64,000 bases of DNA, from positions 248,001-312,000 of the forward strand of contig NW_026527269.1 of NCBI RefSeq assembly GCF_022682495.2. The letters run 5' to 3'. Made by a program: the position numbers and the translations under genes. The stretch is from Desmodus rotundus. Taxonomy: Eukaryota; Chordata; Mammalia; Chiroptera; Phyllostomidae. The stretch's first letter is position 1; each line of letters opens with the position of its first letter. The notes beneath the pieces were generated by a model. That model ran no database searches. It was not told the DNA's origin and saw only the letters and a program-made list of their open reading frames with translations. This document shows positions 1 to 11,570 of the stretch, piece after piece.

Positions 1-780
1 GCCATTGTGCTCAGAACTCGCACCACAAGATTCTATATCCTGACACACCGCATTCTAGAATGCAGTAACCAAGGCACCGTATCCTTGGAAAACGTATCCT
101 AGGAAACCGCTTATCTCAGGAGGCCGTTGTGCTCAGAACCCGCACCACGAGATTCTAGATCCTGACACACCGCATTCTAGAATGCAGTAACCAAGGCAAC
201 CGTATCCTTGGAAACCGTATCCTAGGAAACCGCTTATCTCAGGAGGCCGTTGTGCTCAGAACCCGCACCACAAGATTCTAGATCCTGACACACCACATTC
301 TAGAACGCCGTATGCAAGGCAACCGTATTCTTGGAGTCCGTATCCTAGGAAACCGCGTATTCCTGTAGACTATTATTCTCTCAACCCGACCAACAATATT
401 CTAGATCCTGACACACCACATTCTAGAACACCGTGTCCACGGCAACTGTATCCTGGAAACCCTATCCTAGGAAACCGCTTACTCTAGAGACCATAGAGCT
501 CAGAACCCGTCCCACAAGATGCAAGATCCTGACACACCGCATTCTAGAATGCAGTATCCAAGGCAACCGTATCCTTGGAAACCGTATCCTAGGAAACCGC
601 TTACTCTAGAGACCATAGAGCTCAGAAACCGTCCCACAAGATGCAAGATCCTGACACACCGCATTCTAGAATGCAGTATCCAAGGCAACCGTATCCTTGG
701 AAACCGTATCCTAGGAAACCGCTTATCTCAGGAGGCCGTTGTGCTCAGAACCCGCACCACAAGATTCTAGATCCTGACAC
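1..780 (+). repeat. Truncated copy of the 2.69-kb HOR unit
   Basis: Bases 1 to about 280 match 3,802 onward (offset 3,801), sharing GATTCTATATCC, GGCACCGTATCC and GGAAAACGTATCC. From about 290 to 770 the match switches to 5,690-6,160 (offset 5,392), with the hallmark monomers GTATTCTTGGAGTCCG, GTAGACTATTATTCTC and GTGTCCACGGCAACTG. The offset change of 1,591 bp means about 13 monomers are missing relative to a full unit. The junction lies in GATTCTAGATCCTGACACACC at about 270-294, sequence common to both parents, as expected for unequal exchange. Confidence 0.85.
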
Positions 781-1945
781 ACCGCATTCTAGAATGCAGT
801 AACCAAGGCAACCGTATCCTTGGAAACCGTATCCTAGGAAACCGCTTATCTCAGGAGGCCATTGTGCTCAGAACCCGCACCACAAGATTCTAGATCCTGA
901 CACACCGCATTCTAGAATACAGTATCCAAGGCAACCGTATCCTTGGAAACCGTATCCTAGGAAACCGCTTATCTCAGGAGGCCATTGTGCTCTGAACGCG
1001 AACCACAAGATTTAGATCCTGACACACCGCATTCTAGAATGCAGTATCCAAGGCAACCGTATCCTTGGAAACCGTATCCTAGGAAACCGCTTATCTCAGG
1101 AGGCAATTGCGCTCAGAACCCGCACCACAAGATTCTAGATCCTGACACAACGCATTCTAGAATGCAGTAACCAAGGCAACCGTATTCTTGGAAACCTTAT
1201 CCTAGGAAACCGCTTATCTCAGGAGGCCATTGTGCTCAGAACCCGCACCAGAAGATTCTAGACCCTGACACACCGCATTCTAGAATGCAGTATCCAAGGC
1301 AACCGTATCCTTGGAAACCGTATCCTATGAAACCGCTTATCTCAGGAGGCCATTGTGCTCAGAACCCGCACCACAAGATTCTACATCCTGACACACCGCA
1401 TTCTAGAATGCAGTAACCAAGGCAACCGTATCCTTGGAAACCGTATCCTAGGAAACCGCTTATCTCAGGAGGCCATTGTGCTCAGAACCCGCACCACAAG
1501 ATTCTAGACCCTGACACACCGCATTCTAGAATGCAGTATCCAAGGCCACCGTATACTTGGAAACCGTATCCTAGGAAACCGCTTATCTCAGGAGGCCATA
1601 GTGCTCAGAACCCGCACCACAAGATTCTAGATCCTGACACACAGCATTCTAGAATGCAGTATCCAAGGCATCCGTATCATTGGAAACCGTATCCTAGTAA
1701 ACGGCTTACTCTGGAGGCCATTGTGCTCAGAACCAGCACCACAAGATCCAGATCCTGACACACCGTATTCTAGAATGCAGTATCCAAGGCAACCGTATCC
1801 TTGGAAACCTTATCCTAGGAAACCGCTTATCTCAGGAGGCCATTGTGCTCAGAACCCGCACCACAAGATTCTAGATTCTGACACACCGCATTCTAGAATG
1901 CAGTAACCAAGGCAACCGTATCCTTGGAAACCGTATCCTAGGAAA
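781..1945 (+). repeat. Mixed monomers resembling the window's end
   Basis: About nine and a half monomers with a distinctive variant order: AATACAGTATCC (917), GAACGCGAACC with GATTTAGATCC (about 985-1,017), GGCAATTGCGCTC, CCAGAAGATTCTAGACCC (about 1,249), GTATCCTATGAAACC, and GGCATCCGTATCATTGG with CCTAGTAAACGG (about 1,668-1,705). The same order recurs at 63,068-63,860 at a constant offset of 62,151 bp. No other feature is seen here. Confidence 0.85.
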
Positions 1946-2871
1946 CCGCTCTTCTCAGGAGGCCATTGTGCTCAGAACCCGCACCACAAGATTCTAGATC
2001 CTGACACACCGCATTCTAGAATGCAGTAACCAAGGCAACCGTGTCCTTGGAAACCGTATCCTATGAAACCGCTTATCTCAGGAGGCCGTTGTGCTCAGAA
2101 CCCGCACCACAAGATTCTAGATCCTGACACACCGCATTCTAGAATGCAGTAACCAAGGCAACCGTATCCTTGGAAACCGTATCCTAGGAAACCGCTCTTC
2201 TCAGGAGGCCATTGTGCTCAGAACCCGCACCACAAGATTCTAGATCCTGACACACCGCATTCTAGAATGCAGTAACCAAGGCAACCGTGTCCTTGGAAAC
2301 CGTATCCTATGAAACCGCTTATCTCAGGAGGCCGTTGTGCTCAGAACCCGCACCACAAGATTCTAGATCCTGACACACCGCATTCTAGAATGCAGTAACC
2401 AAGGCAACCGTGTCCTTGGAAACCGTATCCTAGTAAACGGCTTACTCTGGAGGCTATTGTGCTCAGAACCCGCACCACAAGATTCTAGATCCTGACACAC
2501 CGCATTCTAGAATGCAGTAACCAAGGCAACCGTATCCTTGGAAACCGTATCCTAGGAAACCGCTCTTCTCAGGAGGCCATTGTGCTCAGAACCCGCACCA
2601 CAAGATTCTAGATCCTGACACACCGCATTCTAGAATGCAGTAACCAAGGCAACCGTGTCCTTGGAAACCGTATCCTATGAAACCGCTTATCTCAGGAGGC
2701 CGTTGTGCTCAGAACCCGCACCACAAGATTCTAGATCCTGACACACCGCATTCTAGAATGCAGTAACCAAGGCAACCGTATCCTTGGAAACCGTATCCTA
2801 GGAAACGGCTTACTCTGGAGGCCATTGTGCTCAGAACCCGCACCACAAGATTCTAGATCCTGACACACCGC

Positions 2872-2881
2872 ATTCTAGAAT
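2872..2881. other. ATTCTAGAAT palindrome (HSE-like), reference copy
   Basis: A perfect 10-bp palindrome found in most monomers of the main subfamily; the diverged monomers keep TTCTAGAA or a one-base variant. It has the form nTTCnnGAAn, two of the three inverted pentamers of a canonical heat-shock element. The next expected pentamer (GAA or TTC at the proper spacing) is missing on both sides. It contains an XbaI site. Function is unproven; short palindromes are also common by chance in satellites. Confidence 0.5.
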
Positions 2882-2882
2882 G

Positions 2883-2943
2883 CAGTATCCAAGGCAACCG
2901 TATCCTTGGAAACCGTATCCTAGGAAACCGCTTATCTCAGGAG
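2883..2943 (+). repeat. Four ~15-bp subrepeats inside the monomer
   Basis: Shown on the reference monomer. The units are CAGTATCCAAGGCAA (2,883-2,897), CCGTATCCTTGGAAA (2,898-2,912), CCGTATCCTAGGAAA (2,913-2,927) and CCGCTTATCTCAGGAG (2,928-2,943). The first three share GTATCC, then two variable bases, GG and an A-rich end. The fourth is more diverged and 1 bp longer. In the long-open frame the first three spell the pentapeptides YPRQP, YPWKP and YPRKP. I infer that the 123-bp unit arose partly by amplification of a ~15-bp motif; the 5' half shows no clear trace of it. Confidence 0.8.
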
Positions 2944-3680
2944 GCCATTGTGCTCAGAACCCGCACCACAAGGTTCTAGATCCTGACACACCGCATTCTA
3001 GAATGCAGTATCCAAGGCAACCGTATCCTTGGAAACCGTATCCTAGGAAACCGCTTATCTCAGGAGGCCATTGTGCTCAGAACGCGAACCACAAGATTCT
3101 AGATCCTGACACACCGCATTCTAGAATGCAGTATCCAAGGCAACCGTATCCTTGGAAACCGTATCCTAGGAAACCGCTTATCTCAGGAGGCAATTGCGCT
3201 CAGAACCCGCACCACAAGATTCTAGATCCTGACACACCGCATTCTAGAATGCAGTAACCAAGGCAACCGTATCCTTGGAAACCGTATCCTAGGAAACCGC
3301 TTATCTCAGGAGGCCATTGTGCTCAGAACGCGAACCACAAGATTTAGATCCTGACACACCGCATTCTAGAATGCAGTATCCAAGGCAACCGTATCCTTGG
3401 AAACTGTATCCTAGGAAACCGCTTATCTCAGGAGGCCATTGTGCTCAGAACGCGAACCACAAGATTCTAGATCCTGACACACCGCATTCTAGAATGCAGT
3501 ATCCAAGGCAACCGTATCCTTGGAAACCGTATCCTAGGAAACCGCTTATCTCAGGAGGCAATTGCGCTCAGAACCCGCACCACAAGATTCTAGATCCTGA
3601 CACACCGCATTCTAGAATGCAGTAACCAAGGCAACCGTATCCTTGGAAACCGTATCCTAGGAAACCGCTTATCTCAGGAG

Positions 3681-6370
3681 GCCGATGTACTCAGAACCCG
3701 CACCACAAGATTCTAGATCCTCACACACCGCATTCTAGACGTCGTATCCAAGGCAACCATATCCTTGGAAACCGTATCATAGGAACCGCTTATCTCAGGA
3801 GGCCATTGTGCTCAGAACCCGCACCACAAGATTCTATATCCTGACACACCGCATTCTAGAATGCAGTAACCAAGGCACCGTATCCTTGGAAAACGTATCC
3901 TAGGAAACCGCTTATCTCAGGAGGCCGTTGTGCTCAGAACCCGCACCACGAGATTCTAGATCCTGACACACCGCATTCTAGAATGCAGTAACCAAGGCAA
4001 CCGTATCCTTGGAAACCGTATCCTAGGAAACCGCTTATCTCAGGAGGCCGTTGTGCTCAGAACCCGCACCACAAGATTCTAGATCCTGACACACCGCATT
4101 CTAGAATGCAGTAACCAAGGCAACCGTATCCTTGGAAACCGTATACTAGGAAACCGCTTATCTCAGGAGGCCGTTGTGCTCAGAATCGGCACCACAAGAT
4201 TCTAGATCCTGACACACCGCATTCTAGAATGCAGTATCCAAGGCAACCGTATCCTTGGAAACCGTATCCTAGGAAACCGCTTATCTCAGGAGGCCGTTGT
4301 GCTCAGAATCGGCACCACAAGATTCTAGATCCTGACACACCGCATTCTAGAATGCAGTAACCAAGGCAACCGTATCCTTGGAAACCGTATCCTAGGAAAC
4401 CGCTTATCTCAGGAGGCCGTTGTGCTCAGAACCCGCACCACAAGATTCTAGATCCTGACACACCGCATTCTAGAATGCAGTAACCAAGGCACCGTATCCT
4501 TGGAAACCGTATCCTAGGAAACGGCTTACCCTGGAGGCCATTGTGCTCAGAACCCGCAACACAAGATTCTAGATCCTGACACACCGCATTCTAGAATGCA
4601 GTATGCAAGGCAACCGTATCCTTGGAAACCGTATCCTAGGAAACCGCTTATATCAGGAGGCCATTGTGCTCAGATCCCGCACCACAAGATTCTAGATCAT
4701 GACACACAGCATTCTAGAAGGCAGTATCCAAGGCAACCGTATCCTTGGAAACCGTATCCTAGGAAACCGCTTATCTCAGGAAGCCGTTGTGCTCAGAACC
4801 CGCAACACAAGATTCTAGATCCTGACACACCGCATTCCAGAATGCAGTATCCAAGGCAACCGTATCCTTGGAAACCGTATCCTAGGAAACCGCTTATCTC
4901 AGGAGGCCATTGTGCTCAGAACCCGCACCACAAGATTCTAGATCCCGACACACCGCATTCTAGAATGCAGTAACCAAGGCAACCGTATCCTTGGAAACCG
5001 TATCCTAGGAAACCGCTTATCTCAGGAGGCCGTTGTGCTCAGAACCGGCACCACAAGATTCTAGATCCCGCCACACCGCATTCTAGAATGCAGTAACCAA
5101 GGCAACCGTATCCTTGGAAACCGTATCCTAGGAAACCGCTTATCTCAGGAGGCCATTGTGCTCAGAACCCGCACCACAAGATTCTAGATCCTGACACACC
5201 GCATTCTAGAATGCAGTATCCAAGGCAACCGTATCCTTGGAAACCGTATCCAGGGAACCGCTTATCTGAGGAGGCCATTGTGCTCAGAACCCGCACCACC
5301 AGATTCTAGATCCTGACACACCGCATTCTAGAATGCAGTAACCAAGGCACCGTATCCTTGGAAACCGTATCCTAGGAAACGGCTTACCCTGGAGGCCATT
5401 GTGCTCAGAACCCGCAACACAAGATTCTAGATCCTGACACACCGCATTCTAGAATGCAGTATCCAAGGCAACCGTATCCTTGGAAACCGTATCCTAGGAA
5501 ACCGCTTACTCTGGAGACGATTGTGCTCAGAACCCGTCCCACAAGATTCTAGATCCTGTTACACCATATTCTAGAACACCGTATCCAAGGCAACCGTATC
5601 CTTGGAAACCATATCCAAGAAACCACTTATCTCTAGAGACCATTATTTTCAGAATCTGTTCCCAAGATTCTAGATCCTGACACACCACATTCTAGAACGC
5701 CGTATGCAAGGCAACCGTATTCTTGGAGTCCGTATCCTAGGAAACCGCGTATTCCTGTAGACTATTATTCTCTCAACCCGACCAACAATATTCTAGATCC
5801 TGACACACCACATTCTAGAACACCGTGTCCACGGCAACTGTATCCTGGAAACCCTATCCTAGGAAACCGCTTACTCTAGAGACCATAGAGCTCAGAACCC
5901 GTCCCACAAGATGCAAGATCCTGACACACCGCATTCTAGAATGCAGTATCCAAGGCAACCGTATCCTTGGAAACCGTATCCTAGGAAACCGCTTACTCTA
6001 GAGACCATAGAGCTCAGAAACCGTCCCACAAGATGCAAGATCCTGACACACCGCATTCTAGAATGCAGTATCCAAGGCAACCGTATCCTTGGAAACCGTA
6101 TCCTAGGAAACCGCTTATCTCAGGAGGCCGTTGTGCTCAGAACCCGCACCACAAGATTCTAGATCCTGACACACCGCATTCTAGAATGCAGTAACAAAGG
6201 CACCGTATCCTTGGAAACCGTATCCTAGGAAACGGCTTACTCTGGAGGCCATTGTGGTCAGAACCCGCAACACAAGATTCTAGATCCTGACACACCGCAT
6301 TCTAGAATGCAGTAACCAAGGCAACCGTATCCTTGGAAACCGTATCCTAGGAAACCGCTTATCTCAGGAG
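3681..6370 (+). repeat. 2,690-bp HOR unit U1
   Basis: A 22-monomer higher-order unit, phased here at GCCGATGTACTCAG (3,681), which recurs exactly 2,690 bp later. In order it holds TAGACGTCGTATCC with CATAGGAACCGC, TATATCC with GGAAAACG, GAATCGGCACC variants, GTATGCAAGG with CTTATATCAGG, CATTCCAGAATGC, ATCCAGGGAACCGC, then five strongly diverged monomers near 5,520-5,880. It ends with two monomers bearing GAGACCATAGAGCTCAG and GATGCAAGATCC. Twenty-two full monomers would be 2,706 bp, so the unit carries net small deletions of 16 bp. Confidence 0.92.
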
Positions 6371-9060
6371 GCCGATGTACTCAGAACCCGCACCACAAGA
6401 TTCTAGATCCTCACACACCGCATTCTAGACGCCGTATCCAAGGCAACCATATCCTTGGAAACCGTATCATAGGAACCGCTTATCTCAGGAGGCCATTGTG
6501 CTCAGAACCCGCACCACAAGATTCTATATCCAGACACACCGCATTCTAGAATGCAGTAACCAAGGCACCGTATCCTTGGAAAACGTATCCTAGGAAACCG
6601 CTTATCTCAGGAGGCCGTTGTGCTCAGAACCCGCACCACGAGATTCTAGATCCTGACACACCGCATTCTAGAATGCAGTAACCAAGGCAACCGTATCCTT
6701 GGAAACCGTATCCTAGGAAACCGCTTATCTCAGGAGGCCTTTGTGCTCAGAACCCGCACCACAAGATTCTAGATCCTGACACACCGCATTCTAGAATGCA
6801 GTAACCAAGGCAACCGTATCCTTGGAAACCGTATCCTAGGAAACCGCTTATCTCAGGAGGCCGTTGTGCTCAGAATCGGCACCACAAGATTCTAGATCCT
6901 GACACACCGCATTCTAGAATGCAGTATCCAAGGCAACCGTATCCTTGGAAACCGTATCCTAGGAAACCGCTTATCTCAGGAGGCCGTTGTGCTCAGAATC
7001 GGCACCACAAGATTCTAGATCCTGACACACCGCATTCTAGAATGCAGTAACCAAGGCAACCGTATCCTTGGAAACCGTATCCTAGGAAACCGCTTATCTC
7101 AGGAGGCCGTTGTGCTCAGAACCCGCACCACAAGATTCTAGATCCTGACACACCGCATTCTAGAATGCAGTAACCAAGGCACCGTATCCTTGGAAACCGT
7201 ATCCTAGGAAACGGCTTACCCTGGAGGCCATTGTGCTCAGAACCCGCAACACAAGATTCTAGATCCTGACACACCGCATTCTAGAATGCAGTATGCAAGG
7301 CAACCGTATCCTTGGAAACCGTATCCTAGGAAACCGCTTATATCAGGAGGCCATTGTGCTCAGATCCCGCACCACAAGATTCTAGATCATGACACACAGC
7401 ATTCTAGAAGGCAGTATCCAAGGCAACCGTATCCTTGGAAACCGTATCCTAGGAAACCGCTTATCTCAGGAAGCCGTTGTGCTCAGAACCCGCAACACAA
7501 GATTCTAGATCCTGACACACCGCATTCCAGAATGCAGTATCCAAGGCAACCGTATCCTTGGAAACCGTATCCTAGGAAACCGCTTATCTCAGGAGGCCAT
7601 TGTGCTCAGAACCCGCACCACAAGATTCTAGATCCCGACACACCGCATTCTAGAATGCAGTAACCAAGGCAACCGTATCCTTGGAAACCGTATCCTAGGA
7701 AACCGCTTATCTCAGGAGGCCGTTGTGCTCAGAACCGGCACCACAAGATTCTAGATCCCGCCACACCGCATTCTAGAATGCAGTAACCAAGGCAACCGTA
7801 TCCTTGGAAACCGTATCCTAGGAAACCGCTTATCTCAGGAGGCCATTGTGCTCAGAACCCGCACCACAAGATTCTAGATCCTGACACACCGCATTCTAGA
7901 ATGCAGTATCCAAGGCAACCGTATCCTTGGAAACCGTATCCAGGGAACCGCTTATCTGAGGAGGCCATTGTGCTCAGAACCCGCACCACCAGATTCTAGA
8001 TCCTGACACACCGCATTCTAGAATGCAGTAACCAAGGCACCGTATCCTTGGAAACCGTATCCTAGGAAACGGCTTACCCTGGAGGCCATTGTGCTCAGAA
8101 CCCGCAACACAAGATTCTAGATCCTGACTCACCGCATTCTAGAATGCAGTATCCAAGGCAACCGTATCCTTGGAAACCGTATCCTAGGAAACCGCTTACT
8201 CTGGAGACGATTGTGCTCAGAACCCGTCCCACAAGATTCTAGATCCTGTTACACCATATTCTAGAACACCGTATCCAAGGCAACCGTATCCTTGGAAACC
8301 ATATCCAAGAAACCACTTATCTCTAGAGACCATTATTTTCAGAATCTGTTCCCAAGATTCTAGATCCTGACACACCACATTCTAGAACGCCGTATGCAAG
8401 GCAACCGTATTCTTGGAGTCCGTATCCTAGGAAACCGCGTATTCCTGTAGACTATTATTCTCTCAACCCGACCAACAATATTCTAGATCCTGACACACCA
8501 CATTCTAGAACACCGTGTCCACGGCAACTGTATCCTGGAAACCCTATCCTAGGAAACCGCTTACTCTAGAGACCATAGAGCTCAGAACCCGTCCCACAAG
8601 ATGCAAGATCCTGACACACCGCATTCTAGAATGCAGTATCCAAGGCAACCGTATCCTTGGAAACCGTATCCTAGGAAACCGCTTACTCTAGAGACCATAG
8701 AGCTCAGAAACCGTCCCACAAGATGCAAGATCCTGACACACCGCATTCTAGAATGCAGTATCCAAGGCAACCGTATCCTTGGAAACCGTATCCTAGGAAA
8801 CCGCTTATCTCAGGAGGCCGTTGTGCTCAGAACCCGCACCACAAGATTCTAGATCCTGACACACCGCATTCTAGAATGCAGTAACAAAGGCACCGTATCC
8901 TTGGAAACCGTATCCTAGGAAACGGCTTACTCTGGAGGCCATTGTGGTCAGAACCCGCAACACAAGATTCTAGATCCTGACACACCGCATTCTAGAATGC
9001 AGTAACCAAGGCAACCGTATCCTTGGAAACCGTATCCTAGGAAACCGCTTATCTCAGGAG
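6371..9060 (+). repeat. 2,690-bp HOR unit U2
   Basis: Same monomer order and length as U1. Variants that differ from U1 include CATCCAGACACACC for CCTGACACACC at about 6,530, GGCCTTTGTGC near 6,737, and GACTCACCGC near 8,127. U1 keeps GTATACTAGG near 4,142 where U2 has GTATCCTAGG. The near identity indicates very recent amplification of the whole 22-monomer block. Confidence 0.92.
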
Positions 9061-11570
9061 GCCGATGTACTCAGAACCCGCACCACAAGATTCTAGATCC
9101 TCACACACCGCATTCTAGACGCCGTATCCAAGGCAACCATATCCTTGGAAACCGTATCATAGGAACCGCTTATCTCAGGAGGCCATTGTGCTCAGAACCC
9201 GCACCACAAGATTCTATATCCAGACACACCGCATTCTAGAATGCAGTAACCAAGGCACCGTATCCTTGGAAAACGTATCCTAGGAAACCGCTTATCTCAG
9301 GAGGCCGTTGTGCTCAGAACCCGCACCACGAGATTCTAGATCCTGACACACCGCATTCTAGAATGCAGTAACCAAGGCAACCGTATCCTTGGAAACCGTA
9401 TCCTAGGAAACCGCTTATCTCAGGAGGCCGTTGTGCTCAGAACCCGCACCACAAGATTCTAGATCCTGACACACCGCATTCTAGAATGCAGTAACCAAGG
9501 CAACCGTATCCTTGGAAACCGTATCCTAGGAAACCGCTTATCTCAGGAGGCCGTTGTGCTCAGAATCGGCACCACAAGATTCTAGATCCTGACACACCGC
9601 ATTCTAGAATGCAGTATCCAAGGCAACCGTATCCTTGGAAACCGTATCCTAGGAAACCGCTTATCTCAGGAGGCCGTTGTGCTCAGAATCGGCACCACAA
9701 GATTCTAGATCCTGACACACCGCATTCTAGAATGCAGTAACCAAGGCAACCGTATCCTTGGAAACCGTATCCTAGGAAACCGCTTATCTCAGGAGGCCGT
9801 TGTGCTCAGAACCCGCACCACAAGATTCTAGATCCTGACACACCGCATTCTAGAATGCAGTAACCAAGGCACCGTATCCTTGGAAACCGTATCCTAGGAA
9901 ACGGCTTACCCTGGAGGCCATTGTGCTCAGAACCCGCAACACAAGATTCTAGATCCTGACACACCGCATTCTAGAATGCAGTATGCAAGGCAACCGTATC
10001 CTTGGAAACCGTATCCTAGGAAACCGCTTATATCAGGAGGCCATTGTGCTCAGAACCCGCACCACAAGATTCTAGATCATGACACACAGCATTCTAGAAG
10101 GCAGTATCCAAGGCAACCGTATCCTTGGAAACCGTATCCTAGGAAACCGCTTATCTCAGGAAGCCGTTGTGCTCAGAACCCGCAACACAAGATTCTAGAT
10201 CCTGACACACCGCATTCCAGAATGCAGTATCCAAGGCAACCGTATCCTTGGAAACCGTATCCTAGGAAACCGCTTATCTCAGGAGGCCATTGTGCTCAGA
10301 ACCCGCACCACAAGATTCTAGATCCCGACACACCGCATTCTAGAATGCAGTAACCAAGGCAACCGTATCCTTGGAAACCGTATCCTAGGAAACCGCTTAT
10401 CTCAGGAGGCCGTTGTGCTCAGAACCGGCACCACAAGATTCTAGATCCCGCCACACCGCATTCTAGAATGCAGTAACCAAGGCAACCGTATCCTTGGAAA
10501 CCGTATCCTAGGAAACCGCTTATCTCAGGAGGCCATTGTGCTCAGAACCCGCACCACAAGATTCTAGATCCTGACACACCGCATTCTAGAATGCAGTATC
10601 CAAGGCAACCGTATCCTTGGAAACCGTATCCAGGGAACCGCTTATCTGAGGAGGCCATTGTGCTCAGAACCCGCACCACCAGATTCTAGATCCTGACACA
10701 CCGCATTCTAGAATGCAGTAACCAAGGCACCGTATCCTTGGAAACCGTATCCTAGGAAACGGCTTACCCTGGCGGCCATTGTGCTCAGAACCCGCAACAC
10801 AAGATTCTAGATCCTGACACACCGCATTCTAGAATTCAGTATCCAAGGCAACCGTATCCTTGGAAACCGTATCCTAGGAAACCGCTTACTCTGGAGACGA
10901 TTGTGCTCAGAACCCGTCCCACAAGATTCTAGATCCTGTTACACCATATTCTAGAACACCGTATCCAAGGCAACCGTATCCTTGGAAACCATATCCAAGA
11001 AACCACTTATCTCTGGAGACCATTATTTTCAGAATCTGTTCCCAAGATTCTAGATCCTGACACACCACATTCTAGAACGCCGTATGCAAGGCAACCGTAT
11101 TCTTGGAGTCCGTATCCTAGGAAACCGCGTATTCCTGTAGACTATTATTCTCTCAACCCGACCAACAATATTCTAGATCCTGACACACCACATTCTAGAA
11201 CACCGTGTCCACGGCAACTGTATCCTGGAAACCCTATCCTAGGAAACCGCTTACTCTAGAGACCATAGAGCTCAGAACCCGTCCCACAAGATGCAAGATC
11301 CTGACACACCGCATTCTAGAATGCAGTATCCAAGGCAACCGTATCCTTGGAAACCGTATCCTAGGAAACCGCTTACTCTAGAGACCATAGAGCTCAGAAA
11401 CCGTCCCACAAGATGCAAGATCCTGACACACCGCATTCTAGAATGCAGTATCCAAGGCAACCGTATCCTTGGAAACCGTATCCTAGGAAACCGCTTATCT
11501 CAGGAGGCCGTTGTGCTCAGAACCCGCACCACAAGATTCTAGATCCTGACACACCGCATTCTAGAATGCA
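9061..11570 (+). repeat. HOR unit U3, tail replaced
   Basis: It follows the U1/U2 order from GCCGATGTACTCAG at 9,061 to about 11,570. It then switches: where U1 and U2 have GTAACAAAGGCACCG, this copy continues with GTAACCAAGGCAACCG and runs into the shortened type of unit. Private variants include TGGCGGCCATTG near 10,770, AGAATTCAGTATCC near 10,831, and CTCTGGAGACC near 11,012 in place of CTCTAGAGACC. Confidence 0.88.

Larger units (their letters stand above)
2821..2943 (+). repeat. Representative 123-bp consensus-like monomer
   Basis: This copy matches the commonest base at essentially every position, so it serves as a reference. The phase is arbitrary; here it starts at GCCATTGTGCTCAG and ends at CTTATCTCAGGAG. 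A frequent dimorphism lies at 2,886-2,888, where TAT alternates with TAA in other monomers. The TAA version puts a stop in the one long-open frame. The monomer carries two XbaI-type TCTAGA sites (2,852-2,857 and 2,874-2,879). Its three CCWWGG sites (CCAAGG, CCTTGG, CCTAGG) lie 15 bp apart. Confidence 0.95.
1946..3680 (+). repeat. A1 lead-in: dimer and trimer local repeats
   Basis: Monomers with CGCTCTTCTCAGG (1,946; 2,192; 2,560; spacing 246 then 368 bp) alternate with monomers carrying CGTGTCCTTGG plus CCTATGAAACC, forming a short dimer HOR with one trimer step. The second half (about 2,880-3,625) carries CAAGGTTCTAG, GAACGCGAACC, GATTTAGATCC and GGCAATTGCGCTC variants. A2 repeats the same 246/368 spacing at 20,424, 20,670 and 21,038. 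There the second half holds one more monomer, so the offset rises from 18,478 to 18,601. Confidence 0.85.

Noticed and set aside
5892..6080. 62-codon minus-strand and 83-codon plus-strand frames repeated about a dozen times (first at 500-770)
   Set aside because: They overlap each other in the same two marker monomers of each HOR unit and are conserved only because the whole unit was copied. The plus-strand one ends by a frame change caused by the 122-bp monomer length.
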